Source: Curvibacter sp. GWA2_64_110 (lineage in GTDB: Bacteria; Pseudomonadota; Gammaproteobacteria; Burkholderiales; Burkholderiaceae_C). From it: 64,000 bases of DNA. The position numbers and the translations under genes were made by a program. The stretch covers positions 248,001 to 312,000 of the forward strand of contig MGPC01000018.1 in NCBI GenBank assembly GCA_001797315.1. The letters run 5' to 3'. Every line of letters begins with the position of its first letter. The first letter of the stretch is position 1. The notes under the pieces were generated by a model. That model saw nothing but the letters and a program-made list of their open reading frames with translations. It searched no databases and had not been told where the DNA came from. This document shows positions 38,103 through 47,317 of this stretch, in pieces.

Positions 38103-40190
38103 TCAAAGGTCGGTGATGCGGGATTCGTTGGGGTCGGTGTAGAGGTCGATCACACGGCAGTCACCGCACATCTTGAGTCGCTCCAGCGCTGCGCCCTGGA
38201 ACATGGCGTGGCCGGCCAGCTTGCCGAGCATGGCCTCGATGGCCTTGAGCGTGCCGAAAGGCTTGCCGCAGCGCACGCAGGCGTAAGGCTGCATCTCGTT
38301 GAGCACCACGGCTTCCTTGCGCTGCGGCGTGAGGCGCAGCTGAGGAACGAGTGACAGTGCCTTCTCCGGACAGGTCTTGACGCACAGGCCGCACTGCACG
38401 CAGTTCTTCTCGATGAACCTGAGCTGTGGCGCCTGCGGGTTGTCCTGCAGCGCGCTGGCCGGGCAGGCGTTGACGCAGCTCAGGCACAGCGTGCAGGCGT
38501 CCTTGTCGATGGCCAGCGCCCCCAGCGGCGATCCCTGCGCCGGCAGCGCAATGACCTCGGGCCGCTGTACGGCCTGCTCGGCCAGGTGGTCGAGCACCAG
38601 CTCCAGCGTGGCGCGCTTGTCGGCCTGCACGGCAAAGCCGGCCACCTTGGCAACACCTTGTGCGGCCGGTGCCTGCAGATCGGCATCGAGCGCGGCCAGG
38701 TCGCGGGCATCGCGTGCATGCAGGATGCGGAAATGCTCACCCTGATAACCCAGGCCGCTCAGGATGGCTTGCGCCACATTCATCTGTGCACGCACGGCCT
38801 CCAGATACTGCGGCGCTTCCTCGCCGGTCATCAGCACCCAGACGTTGGTGGCACCATAGGCAACGGCCGACAGCCAGACATCCAGGCCGAGCGAGGCGGT
38901 ATGCCACAACGGCACCGGCAACACGCGCGCCGGCACGCCGCGGGTGGCCGGGTCAATGCGGGCAGCACGCCCCAGGTCGCCGAGCAGGCGCGCCCCCGCT
39001 TCCTGACTGTGCAGCAGCAGGGCCGGCTGCTTGCCGCCGGCGCGCGCATAGGTGGCCAGCAGGGTCTTGAGCTTGACGCCCTGTTCAGGCGCGCGCGGAT
39101 AGGCGAAACTCAGCGCCCCGCTGGGGCACACCGTGGTGCAGGCGCCGCAGCCGACGCACAGGTTGGGATTGACCTTGATCTGCTGTCGTTCGCGCTCAGA
39201 ACTGATGGCCGAGGCCGAACAGACGTCGATGCAGGCATGGCAGCCGGTCTTTTCGTTGCGGCTGTGGGCGCAGAGCTTCTGCTTGTAGACAAAGAACTTG
39301 GGCTTTTCGAATTCGCCCACCAGCCCACGCAGCTCGATCAGGACGCGATGGTCCTGGCCATCCCACTGGAAGTAGCCCTGGGGCTTGGCATGCTGGCTGA
39401 AAGCCGGCGCGACACGCAGATCCAGCACCAGATCGAAAGTCTCGCTCTCGGTCTGCGGCTCGCGCGCGAAGTCGATCGCACCGGCGATGCCGCAAACCTT
39501 GACACAGGCCCGGTGGGACCTGCACAGGTCGCTATCAATTTGATAGTCGAAACCGATCGCACCTTCCGGACAGGCTGCGATGCAGGCATTGCAGCGCGTG
39601 CACAGGTCGAGGTCGATCGGGTTGTTGCGTTGCCACGTCAACGCGAAGGCACCGAGCCAGCCGCTCAAGGTTTCCATCTTGCCGGTCAGCACCGGGTAGC
39701 GCCGTTCCTGCCGGCCGCCATCCTCACCGGCACCGAGGCTGAAGATCGTCACATCCAGCGCATCGGCCAGCAGATCGGCGGCACGCTCGGCCGCATCCAG
39801 CGCGCCGATGATGAGCAGCCGGCCTGCACTCTTGTACGTGACCGTGGGCACCGGCTCGGGATCGGGCAAGTGCGCCGCGGCCAGCAGGGCGGCCATTTTG
39901 GCCGTGGCCTTGGCTGCGTCCTTGCTCCAGCCGCCGGTTTCGCGGATGTTGACGAAGTGGATCGGCACGCCCGCGGCGCCTGGGGTCTGCGCCGCGATTT
40001 CGCCAAACAGACGGCGTTCCTGGGTGCAGGCCACCACCACCTCGTCGCCCTTGGCCAAGGCCTGCTCGAAAGCGCCGGCCTCGCGACGGCACAAGGTGGA
40101 ATGCAGCGTCAGCGGTTCATTCAGCACCGCTCCCAGAGCCTTGGGCTCCAGCGGCATGGTCTTGTTGCAGTCGCAAATCAGTGTCGTCAT
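38103..40190 (-). CDS. Multi-[4Fe-4S] polyferredoxin of the formate dehydrogenase region
   Basis: A 695-residue soluble iron-sulfur protein. Four canonical CxxCxxCxxxC groups are seen (CTRCNACIAAC, CVGCGACTTVC, CTLCLSCVNAC, CVQCGLCVKTC) plus two variant groups (CRSHRACVKVC; CAHS..GCHACIDVC). N-terminal ICDCNK and C-terminal CVRCG/CGDC pairs may bind other metals. Five or six clusters make it an electron wire. It is always found with DUF3305/DUF3306 and TorD-like genes near FDHs, as far as I recall, but its donor and acceptor are unknown. ATG 40190 lies inside the end of the DUF3306 gene (74-bp overlap). Confidence 0.88.
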   Translation of the reverse strand: MTTLICDCNKTMPLEPKALGAVLNEPLTLHSTLCRREAGAFEQALAKGDEVVVACTQERRLFGEIAAQTPGAAGVPIHFVNIRETGGWSKDAAKATAKMAALLAAAHLPDPEPVPTVTYKSAGRLLIIGALDAAERAADLLADALDVTIFSLGAGEDGGRQERRYPVLTGKMETLSGWLGAFALTWQRNNPIDLDLCTRCNACIAACPEGAIGFDYQIDSDLCRSHRACVKVCGIAGAIDFAREPQTESETFDLVLDLRVAPAFSQHAKPQGYFQWDGQDHRVLIELRGLVGEFEKPKFFVYKQKLCAHSRNEKTGCHACIDVCSASAISSERERQQIKVNPNLCVGCGACTTVCPSGALSFAYPRAPEQGVKLKTLLATYARAGGKQPALLLHSQEAGARLLGDLGRAARIDPATRGVPARVLPVPLWHTASLGLDVWLSAVAYGATNVWVLMTGEEAPQYLEAVRAQMNVAQAILSGLGYQGEHFRILHARDARDLAALDADLQAPAAQGVAKVAGFAVQADKRATLELVLDHLAEQAVQRPEVIALPAQGSPLGALAIDKDACTLCLSCVNACPASALQDNPQAPQLRFIEKNCVQCGLCVKTCPEKALSLVPQLRLTPQRKEAVVLNEMQPYACVRCGKPFGTLKAIEAMLGKLAGHAMFQGAALERLKMCGDCRVIDLYTDPNESRITDL

Positions 40191-40815
40191 AGTCTTCTGT
40201 CGTTGGCTGGGGACCGGCGGCCTTCTGAATGGCAGACGCCTGGGCCTGGCTGGCGTGGGGCAGACCTGCGCACGGAGCTGCCGGGTGTGGCGGGGTACTG
40301 GCCGCATCTGCCGTCACAGGGGCAGACGGTGTCGCTTGATCGTGGCGCGCTTGTGGCGTTGGCGCCTGCTCTTCCGGTGCCACCAGATTGAGAAACTGGG
40401 CGCTGGCCATCTTGCGCAGCATGGCCAGCGGCAGCGGGTCGGGCTGGGAGTAGTCGTCGATGTAGATGTCCAGACCGTCCATCACATTGAAATGCGGATC
40501 GGCAAACAGCTTTTTCACGGCCGCATTGCGCACCTGAGGATCCACATCACGTGCCACGAAGCGCTTGAAATCAGATTCGGGGGTGAGCACCTGCACCTCG
40601 TCCAGCGTCGGTGGCGGCGCAGATGTGGCAGCAGAATCCAACACAGGAGCCGTCGATGATGCCCCCGGAGCACCCTTGCTGGACGGCGCTGGTACTGTTT
40701 TCGGTGCAGGCCAGCGGGGGGCCGGATCAACGTTCTCCGGTTTATCCTCCAGCGGCACGCCTTCGCGGGCGCCCTGCTTGCGGCGCGACCAACGGCCCAG
40801 GAAACCGTCACTCAT
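40117..40815 (-). CDS. DUF3306 family protein
   Basis: A 232-residue protein with a conserved N-terminus (MSDGFLGRWSRRKQ), a Pro/Ala-rich low-complexity linker (~25-75), a conserved central block (ESDFKRFVARDVDPQVRNAAVKKLF ... YIDDYSQPDPLP) and a disordered tail. No membrane helix, cysteine motif or catalytic site. The family is known only from this formate dehydrogenase-linked neighbourhood. It overlaps the DUF3305 gene by 8 bp and the polyferredoxin gene by 74 bp, so its last ~24 codons share DNA with the next gene. Confidence 0.85.
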   Translation of the reverse strand: MSDGFLGRWSRRKQGAREGVPLEDKPENVDPAPRWPAPKTVPAPSSKGAPGASSTAPVLDSAATSAPPPTLDEVQVLTPESDFKRFVARDVDPQVRNAAVKKLFADPHFNVMDGLDIYIDDYSQPDPLPLAMLRKMASAQFLNLVAPEEQAPTPQARHDQATPSAPVTADAASTPPHPAAPCAGLPHASQAQASAIQKAAGPQPTTEDYDDTDLRLQQDHAAGAQGSGSGAE

Positions 40816-41365
40816 GCCCGCCCCCGAATTTCTTCTCGGTGCTCACCGAGACCGGGTTGCCGAAGCGGTCGGTCAAGGGCTTGAAACTCTCGGGCCGCTT
40901 GCGCCGTTTCGGCTCGACCACGTAATGTTCACGCGCAAAAGCGAGCATCCACTCGACGATCTCGGGCGCCACCGGGACCTGCTCCACCGTTTCCTGCGCA
41001 TCGAGCCAGCGGCCGGCATCGTGGTAACTCAGGGACACCTCCAGGGGCAGGGCCATCGGCTCGTCAGCCACCGAGGCGTCCTCCTCCATGCGCCAGTGCA
41101 CGAACCAGCCGGGCGCCGGCGTGGTGGCATTGAGGTAGTAACCCTCGGCATCATCCTTGAAGAGCGCCACGGTGAAGCCGGGGTGCAGCCAGCGCTCCTC
41201 GCTGTCGGTCTTGTGCAGCAGCGACGGCTGGTCGCCGAAGCTGGCTTGGTGGGCGATCACTTCGGCCAATACCCATCGCCAAGGCTGCCAGCGGCTCATG
41301 GCGCCGTCGATGCGCTCCTTGCGCATCACCACGGCGACTTCAATGGCAGGCTTGTTGGTAGTCAT
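40808..41365 (-). CDS. DUF3305 family protein
   Basis: A 185-residue soluble protein. The N-terminal IEVAVVMRKERI and WQPWRWVLAEV blocks and the middle WFVHWRMEED...LPLEVSLSYHDAGRWLDAQE block define DUF3305. No known activity. It leads the DUF3305-DUF3306-polyferredoxin-TorD unit and overlaps DUF3306 by 8 bp. The strong terminator of the NAD-linked FDH operon lies just upstream, so this unit needs its own promoter in 41366-41440. A TACAGT at about 20 nt before the ATG is the only -10-like element I see. Confidence 0.87.
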   Translation of the reverse strand: MTTNKPAIEVAVVMRKERIDGAMSRWQPWRWVLAEVIAHQASFGDQPSLLHKTDSEERWLHPGFTVALFKDDAEGYYLNATTPAPGWFVHWRMEEDASVADEPMALPLEVSLSYHDAGRWLDAQETVEQVPVAPEIVEWMLAFAREHYVVEPKRRKRPESFKPLTDRFGNPVSVSTEKKFGGGHE

Positions 41366-41440
41366 GACATCCGCACTGTACAGGATAGGAAAACCCCTGC
41401 ATAACACCTGCCTGCATCGCGGGCAACAAGGTGAGCAGCA

Positions 41441-41473
41441 GGAAAAAGGGCTTGCCGTTCCCCGCAAGCCCTT
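41441..41473 (-). terminator. Rho-independent terminator of the NAD-linked FDH operon
   Basis: On the minus strand, a perfect 10-bp stem AAGGGCTTGC/GCAAGCCCTT (41446-41473, 8-nt loop) followed by TTTTTCC. A second perfect hairpin (CCCGGCTCCC-atcc-GGGAGCCGGG, 41487-41510) lies between it and the stop codon. Confidence 0.9.
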
Positions 41474-41524
41474 GCCTTCCTTCAGACCCGGCTCCCATCC
41501 GGGAGCCGGGCGTGAACGGCCCGC

Positions 41525-44401
41525 TCAGCCGAGCATGGCCTGCGCCGCGCCGAAGCCTTGGGCCGCGGGCGGCGTACCGCCACGGCGGATGGCGACGGCA
41601 CAGTACTTGAACTCGGGAATCTTGCCGAAGGGGTCGAGCGCCGCATTGGTGATCAGGTTGGCCGCCGCCTCGTAATAGGCAAACGGGATGAACACCGCAC
41701 CGCGCGGTGTGCCGTCGTCGCGCCGCAGGTGGATGGCCACCTGGCCGCGGCGCGACGCCACCGTCACCACGTCGCCCGGCTGCAGGCCCATCTCGGCCAT
41801 GTCGGCCCCGCACATGGAAGCCGTCGCCATGGGCTCGATGGCATCGAGCACACCCGAGCGGCGCGTCATGCTGCCGGTATGCCAGTGCTCCAGCTGGCGA
41901 CCGGTGATGAGCACGAAGGGGTACTGCGCATCGGGGCGCTCGTTGGCCGGGATGATGTCGGCCGGCACCAGCCTGACACGGCCGTCGGCCGTGGGGAAGC
42001 TGTCGATGAACACCGTAGGCTGGCCCGGATCATCGGCGCTCAGGCACGGATACGTCACGCTGGACTCGCGCTCCAGCCGCTCCCAGGTGATGCCGGAGAT
42101 GGCGGCGTGCATGGCCTGGCGCATTTCCTCGTAGACCGCCGCCACGCCATCGAACGCGCCGGCATAGTTCCAGGCCAGGCCCATGCGTTGGGCGATCTGC
42201 TGGATGATCCACAGGTCCGGCTTGGCCTCGCCCGGGGGCGTAACGGCCTGCTTGCCGAGCTGCACCATGCGGTCGGTGTTGCTGACGGTGCCGGTCTTCT
42301 CGGGCCAGGCGGTGGCGGGCAGCACCACGTCGGCCAGCCAGGCGGTCTCGGTCATGAAGATGTCCTGGACCACCAGGTGCTCCAGCGCCGCCAGCGCGTG
42401 GCGCGCGTGGTTCAAATCCGGATCGCTCATGGCCGGGTTCTCGCCCTCGATGTACATGCCGCGGATCTTGTGCGGGTCGCTGTCGTCCGCCAGCGCCTTG
42501 TGCATGATCTCGACCACGGTGTAGCCGGGCTTGTCGTCCAGCTTCGTGCCCCAGAAGTGCTCGAACCACTGGTGCACGCCCGGATTGTCCACACGCTGGT
42601 AGTTGGGGAACATCATGGGAATCAGGCCGGCGTCGCTGGCGCCCTGCACATTGTTCTGGCCGCGCAGCGGGTGCAGGCCGGAGCCGGGCTTGCCGATCTG
42701 GCCGGTCACGGTGCACAGCGCGATCAGGCAGCGCACATTGTCGGTGCCGTGCACGTGCTGGCTCACGCCCATGCCCCACAGGATCATGGCTGCCTTGGCC
42801 TTGGCGAACTCGCGTGCCACCTCGCGCAGCGTGGTGGCCGGGATGCCGCAGATCGGCTCCATGGCCTCGGGGCTGTAGCCCTTGACGTTGGCCTTGAGTT
42901 CCTCGAAGTTGTTGGCGCGCTTCTTCACGAAGTCCTGGTCCACCAGACCTTCCTCAATCACCGTGTAGATCATGGCGTTGAGCATGGCCACGTCGGTGTC
43001 GGGCTTGAACTGCATCGTGCGCCAGGCGTGCTTGCCGATGTCGGTGATGCGCGGGTCGGCCAGCACCAGGCGCTTGCCCTGCTTGACCGCGTTCTTCATC
43101 CAGGTCGCGGCCACCGGGTGGTTGGCCGTCGGGTTGGAGCCGATCACCAGGATCAGATCCGAATGTTCGACGTCGTTGACCTGGTTGCTCACCGCACCCG
43201 AGCCCACACCTTCGAGCAGCGCGGCCACGCTGGAGGCATGGCACAAGCGCGTGCAGTGGTCCACGTTGTTGCTGCCAAAACCGGTGCGCACCAGCTTCTG
43301 GAACAGATAGGCCTCTTCGTTGCTGCCCTTGGCCGAGCCGAAGCCGGCCAGCGCCTTCTTGCCATGCGTATCGCGCAGGCGCTTGAGGCCGCCGGCAGCG
43401 AGGTCCAGCGCCTCGTCCCAGGTGGCTTCGCGGAACACCGCCGACCAGTCGGCCGTGTCGCGGTTGAGCTCGTTCAGCGCCTCCGGGTCCTTGGGCACGC
43501 CCGCCTTGCGGATCAACGGCACGGTCAGGCGCTGCGGGTTGTGGGCGTAATCGAAACCGAAACGGCCCTTGACGCACAAGCGCTTGTGGTTGGCCGGCCC
43601 ATCGCGACCATCGACACTGATGATCTTGTTGTCCTTGACGTTGTAGGTCAGCAGGCACCCGACGCCACAGAAGGGGCAGACGGAATCGACCTTTTTGTCC
43701 ACCACCTGTGAGCCGATGCGGGTTTTCGGCATCAACGCGCCGGTCGGGCAGGCCTGCACGCACTCGCCGCAGGCGACGCAGGTGCTCTCGCCCATGGGGT
43801 CATTCAAGTCGAACACGATCTCGCTGTGACTGCCGCGCAGCGCGTAGCCGATCACGTCATTCACCTGTTCCTCGCGGCAAGCGCGCACGCAGCGGTTGCA
43901 CTGGATGCAGGCGTCCAGGTTCACGGCCATGGCCGGGTGCGAGACGTCGGCGGCGGGCTGCTCACGGCGCAGGGCCTTGAGTTCAGGACGCACCGTCACG
44001 TCCATGTGATCGGCCCACTGCGACAGTTCGCCGTGCTGCAGCGACTCGTCCTGCTCATCCCACTTGTAGCCCTGATCGGGCATGTCGGACAGCAGCATCT
44101 CGAGCACCATCTTCTGGCTCTTGACGGCACGCTCACTGGTGGCTTGCACTTCCATGTTCGGCGTCACGCTGCGGCAACAGCTGGGGGCCAGCGTGCGCTC
44201 GCCCTTGATCTCGACCACGCAGGCGCGACAGTTGCCGTCGGGCCGCATGCCATCCTTGTAACAGAGGTGCGGGATCTCGAGTCCGACGCGCTTGGCGACG
44301 CTCAGGATGGTTTCACCGCTGTAGGCGTTGACCTTCTTGCCGTCGAGCATGAACTCGATGGTCTGCGGCATGACTTCGTTGAGTTTGGCGGGTGCGTTCA
44401 T
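41525..44401 (-). CDS. fdsA: NAD-dependent formate dehydrogenase alpha subunit (Mo/W-bisPGD)
   Basis: Cytosolic catalytic subunit of 958 residues. Order of domains: N-terminal [2Fe-2S] ferredoxin (C-rich HLCYKDGM, NCRACVVEIKG, SCCRSV), a NuoG-like His/Cys segment, two [4Fe-4S] motifs (CIQCNRCVRAC, CVACGECVQAC), the FDH [4Fe-4S] motif CPFCGVGC and the molybdopterin domains. The metal ligand is Cys387 in TRLCHASS. This FdsA/Fdh1A type oxidises formate and can reduce CO2. There is no TAT leader. I start at ATG 44401, which overlaps the beta subunit stop by 4 bases. A longer upstream frame reads into that gene. Confidence 0.96.
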   Translation of the reverse strand: MNAPAKLNEVMPQTIEFMLDGKKVNAYSGETILSVAKRVGLEIPHLCYKDGMRPDGNCRACVVEIKGERTLAPSCCRSVTPNMEVQATSERAVKSQKMVLEMLLSDMPDQGYKWDEQDESLQHGELSQWADHMDVTVRPELKALRREQPAADVSHPAMAVNLDACIQCNRCVRACREEQVNDVIGYALRGSHSEIVFDLNDPMGESTCVACGECVQACPTGALMPKTRIGSQVVDKKVDSVCPFCGVGCLLTYNVKDNKIISVDGRDGPANHKRLCVKGRFGFDYAHNPQRLTVPLIRKAGVPKDPEALNELNRDTADWSAVFREATWDEALDLAAGGLKRLRDTHGKKALAGFGSAKGSNEEAYLFQKLVRTGFGSNNVDHCTRLCHASSVAALLEGVGSGAVSNQVNDVEHSDLILVIGSNPTANHPVAATWMKNAVKQGKRLVLADPRITDIGKHAWRTMQFKPDTDVAMLNAMIYTVIEEGLVDQDFVKKRANNFEELKANVKGYSPEAMEPICGIPATTLREVAREFAKAKAAMILWGMGVSQHVHGTDNVRCLIALCTVTGQIGKPGSGLHPLRGQNNVQGASDAGLIPMMFPNYQRVDNPGVHQWFEHFWGTKLDDKPGYTVVEIMHKALADDSDPHKIRGMYIEGENPAMSDPDLNHARHALAALEHLVVQDIFMTETAWLADVVLPATAWPEKTGTVSNTDRMVQLGKQAVTPPGEAKPDLWIIQQIAQRMGLAWNYAGAFDGVAAVYEEMRQAMHAAISGITWERLERESSVTYPCLSADDPGQPTVFIDSFPTADGRVRLVPADIIPANERPDAQYPFVLITGRQLEHWHTGSMTRRSGVLDAIEPMATASMCGADMAEMGLQPGDVVTVASRRGQVAIHLRRDDGTPRGAVFIPFAYYEAAANLITNAALDPFGKIPEFKYCAVAIRRGGTPPAAQGFGAAQAMLG

Positions 44402-46218
44402 GCCTGGCCTCCCAGTTCTTGGGGGAAATATTTCTGAATGCAACGGATCGGGTTCGGCGCGGCCTGACCCAGGCCGCAGATGGAGGCATCGCCCATCACC
44501 TGGCACAGGTCTTCGAGCAGGACGTTGTCCCACTCGTCAGCCTCCATCAGCTTGGCGGCCTTGGCGGTACCGACGCGGCAGGGCGTGCACTGGCCGCAGC
44601 TCTCATGCGCGAAGAAGCGCATCATGTTCAGCGCGGCTTCGCGTGCCGAGTCCTTCTGCGACAGGACAATGACGGCGGCCGAACCGATGAAACAGCCATA
44701 GGGCTGCAGGGTGTCGAAATCCAGCGGGATGTCGCCCATGCTGGCCGGCAGGATGCCGCCCGAGGCGCCACCCGGCAAGTAGGCGTAGAGTTCATGGCCG
44801 TCGAGCATGCCGCCGCAGTACTGGTCCACCAGCTCGCGGATGGTGATGCCGGCCGGGGCCAGCTTGACGCCCGGGTGCTTGACCCGGCCGCTGACACTGA
44901 AGGAACGCAGGCCCTTGCGGCCATTGGCGCCGAAGCTGGAGAACCAGGTGGGGCCCTTCTGCACGATGTCGCGTACCCAGTAGAGGGTCTCGAAGTTGTG
45001 TTCCAGCGTGGGCCGGCCGAACAGGCCGACCTGCGCGATATAGGGCGGACGCATGCGCGGCTCGCCGCGCTTGCCCTCGATGCTCTCGATCATGGCGGAC
45101 TCTTCGCCGCAGATGTAGGCACCGGCGCCGCGGCGCAACTCGATCTGCGGCAGCGGGCACGGCGGGTTGGCCTGCAGCGCGGCCAGTTCGGCTTCCAGCA
45201 AGGCACGGGCGCCATGGTATTCATCGCGCAGGTAGATGTAGCAAGCCCCCACACCCACGGCATAGGCGGCAATGAGCAGCCCCTCCAGGAAACGGTGCGG
45301 ATCGCGCTCCAGGTAAGTGCGGTCCTTGAACGTGCCGGGCTCGCCTTCGTCAATGTTGACCGCCATCACGCGCGGCGCCGGCTGGTCGCGCACGATGCGC
45401 CACTTGCGGCCGGCCGGGAAGCCGGCGCCGCCCAGGCCGCGCAAGCCCGAGTCTTCCATGGCCTTGATGACCGGTTCAACTTCCTGCTTGCCACTCAGCA
45501 GGTCTGCCACGAGTCGGTAGCCGCCCTGGGCCTTGTAAGCCTCAAAGCCGACGAAGTCGGGCGAGACCTGCTGCTGGCTGGGCGCGGGGGAAACGGATTT
45601 GAGCGCCAGCGCCGCCGGCTCGAAAGCCGCCTTGCCGCTGGACTTCGGGTGCGTGCTGACGCCAGCCTTCACCGCCTTGGCCACGCTCTCGGGCGTGGCG
45701 CGCAACACCGGGTTCTGATGCACCACCGCCACCGGCGCCTGCTCGCAGCGGCCGACGCAAGGGGCTGCCACCACGCGCACGCCATTGCCGGTGAGTGTGG
45801 CTTGCAGCTTGGTCATCAGGCTCTTGGCGCCACCCATCTCGCAGCTCAGGCCATCGCAGACGCGCACGGTCAGCCCGGGTGCGGGTTCGTCGCCCTTGAC
45901 CACCTCGAAGTGGTGGTAGAAGGTCGCGACCTCGTAGACCTCGGCCATGGGGAGATTCATCTCCTTGGCCAGCGCCACCAGATGCCGGTCTTGCAGGCAG
46001 CGGTAGGCATCGTTGAGCTTGTGCAACTGCTCGATCAGCAGGTCGCGCCGGTGGCCCCCCTCGGGGCGAGGTCCGATCAGGGCCACCACCTCGGCCAGAG
46101 ATTGGGCGTCCGGCTGGCGGCCCTTGAGCTTGCTTTTGCGCCGGATCCGCTCGCGCAGATCATCGACGGTGGCAACAGCCACGACCTGCACTTCGCCTTG
46201 ACGGCCTGGGTGGTTCAT
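44398..46218 (-). CDS. NAD-dependent formate dehydrogenase beta subunit, fused NuoE-NuoF type
   Basis: A 606-residue diaphorase subunit that carries electrons from the alpha subunit to NAD+. Residues ~50-190 are a NuoE/FdsG thioredoxin-like [2Fe-2S] domain with Cys121, Cys126, Cys154 and Cys158. After a Pro/Ser-rich linker (~190-225) comes a NuoF/FdsB part: FMN site GLRGLGGAGFPAGRKW, NADH-binding DEGEPGTFKDR and RRGAGAYICGEESA, and a [4Fe-4S] motif ESCGQCTPCRVG near the C-terminus. In Cupriavidus-type Fds enzymes these are separate genes. The fusion matches the two-subunit FDH1 of Methylobacterium. No fdsC/fdsD genes follow. Confidence 0.94.
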   Translation of the reverse strand: MNHPGRQGEVQVVAVATVDDLRERIRRKSKLKGRQPDAQSLAEVVALIGPRPEGGHRRDLLIEQLHKLNDAYRCLQDRHLVALAKEMNLPMAEVYEVATFYHHFEVVKGDEPAPGLTVRVCDGLSCEMGGAKSLMTKLQATLTGNGVRVVAAPCVGRCEQAPVAVVHQNPVLRATPESVAKAVKAGVSTHPKSSGKAAFEPAALALKSVSPAPSQQQVSPDFVGFEAYKAQGGYRLVADLLSGKQEVEPVIKAMEDSGLRGLGGAGFPAGRKWRIVRDQPAPRVMAVNIDEGEPGTFKDRTYLERDPHRFLEGLLIAAYAVGVGACYIYLRDEYHGARALLEAELAALQANPPCPLPQIELRRGAGAYICGEESAMIESIEGKRGEPRMRPPYIAQVGLFGRPTLEHNFETLYWVRDIVQKGPTWFSSFGANGRKGLRSFSVSGRVKHPGVKLAPAGITIRELVDQYCGGMLDGHELYAYLPGGASGGILPASMGDIPLDFDTLQPYGCFIGSAAVIVLSQKDSAREAALNMMRFFAHESCGQCTPCRVGTAKAAKLMEADEWDNVLLEDLCQVMGDASICGLGQAAPNPIRCIQKYFPQELGGQA

Positions 46219-46319
46219 CTTATGTCCCTCAATTCATACCAATGCAATGCGCGCAGTGTCGGCCACGGCCACCCCGGGGTCAAATTGCATCAAAACATGT
46301 GGATATTCAAAAAATAAAT

Positions 46320-46332
46320 GCTGCATTGCAGC
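46320..46332. promoter_or_regulatory. Perfect 6-1-6 palindrome after the LysR gene
   Basis: GCTGCA-T-TGCAGC, about 100 bp upstream of the FDH beta subunit start and 21 bp beyond the LysR stop, within the 134-bp gap. It is an operator candidate for the NAD-linked FDH operon. A TTGACC on the minus strand nearby has no convincing -10 partner. Confidence 0.35.
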
Positions 46333-46352
46333 AGGCCGCACTACTGAATGGC

Positions 46353-47297
46353 TCAGGCGTGCAGCAAACCGCTGTGGGCCGCCGCATGGCGCAGCCAGGA
46401 GGCGTCCTGCGCCAACGTGAGGGCCGCGTCCAGCGTACGCGACATGCGCTCGGAGGCCAGCACCATGAAGCCGATCGGCGTGTGCACCTCGGGCCCGGCC
46501 AGCGGGCGCACCTCGAGTTCGCCATAGGCCCGCACCGCGCCCACCAGCGCCCCCGGCATGACACTGCAGACCGCACCACTGACAGCGCTCAAGGCCAGCG
46601 TCAGCAGGGAGTTGGTCTCCAGCACCGGGCGCACTGTCACACCAGCCTTGGCAAAGGCGGCATCGACGATGCGGCGGTTGTGCATCTCCGAGGTCATCAG
46701 GCACAGCGGCAGCGCCGCCGCCTCCTGCCACGGCATCGGTTCACCGAACTGGATGCCATGGGCAGCCGGGCTCGGCGCCTTGCGCACCAGAAAATAGTGC
46801 TCGGTGTACTGCGCCAGCGTGCGCAGCGAAGCGGCACCGGGCCGCACGCGTTCGATGAAACCCAGCCCCATGTCGAGCGAGAGTTCCTCCAGGCCGGTTT
46901 CGATCTCCTGTGAACTCATGGAACGCACCACCGGCGTGATGCCCGGGTACTTGGCATGCAGCATGGCGGCAAAGCGCGCGGCGATCGGCTCCGCCGAGGG
47001 CACCACGCCGATGCTCAGGCGCCCCTGCGGCTGCCCGCTGACGCTGCTCAGGTCCTGCTTGAGCAGCTGCTCCTCGTGCAGCATGCGCCGTGCGCTGGCC
47101 AGCAGGCGCTCCCCTTCGTTGGTGAAGCCGACAAAGGTGCGGCCGCGCTTGACGATGGCAGCGCCGAACTCCTCTTCCAGCGCCCGCAGGGCATTGGAAA
47201 GGGCCGGCTGCGTGACGAAGCAGGCCTGGGCGGCGCGCGCAAAGTGCTTGTGCTCGTCCAGAGCGACCAGGTAGCGCATCGAGACCAGCAGGTTCAC
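46353..47297 (-). CDS. LysR-family transcriptional regulator of the FDH operon
   Basis: A 314-residue LysR regulator with an N-terminal winged helix (residues 1-65: HFARAAQACFVTQPALSNALRALEEEFG) and a periplasmic-binding-like effector domain (~95-290). Immediately upstream of and co-oriented with the NAD-linked FDH genes, it is the likely regulator (FdsR-like role, inference). The only start fitting the family is GTG 47297 (MNLLVSMRYLVAL), with an ATG seven codons in as an alternative. The effector may be formate or a metabolic signal; sequence cannot tell. Confidence 0.9.
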   Translation of the reverse strand: MNLLVSMRYLVALDEHKHFARAAQACFVTQPALSNALRALEEEFGAAIVKRGRTFVGFTNEGERLLASARRMLHEEQLLKQDLSSVSGQPQGRLSIGVVPSAEPIAARFAAMLHAKYPGITPVVRSMSSQEIETGLEELSLDMGLGFIERVRPGAASLRTLAQYTEHYFLVRKAPSPAAHGIQFGEPMPWQEAAALPLCLMTSEMHNRRIVDAAFAKAGVTVRPVLETNSLLTLALSAVSGAVCSVMPGALVGAVRAYGELEVRPLAGPEVHTPIGFMVLASERMSRTLDAALTLAQDASWLRHAAAHSGLLHA

Positions 47298-47317
47298 GGC
47301 TCAGGCCCTCAATGGTT

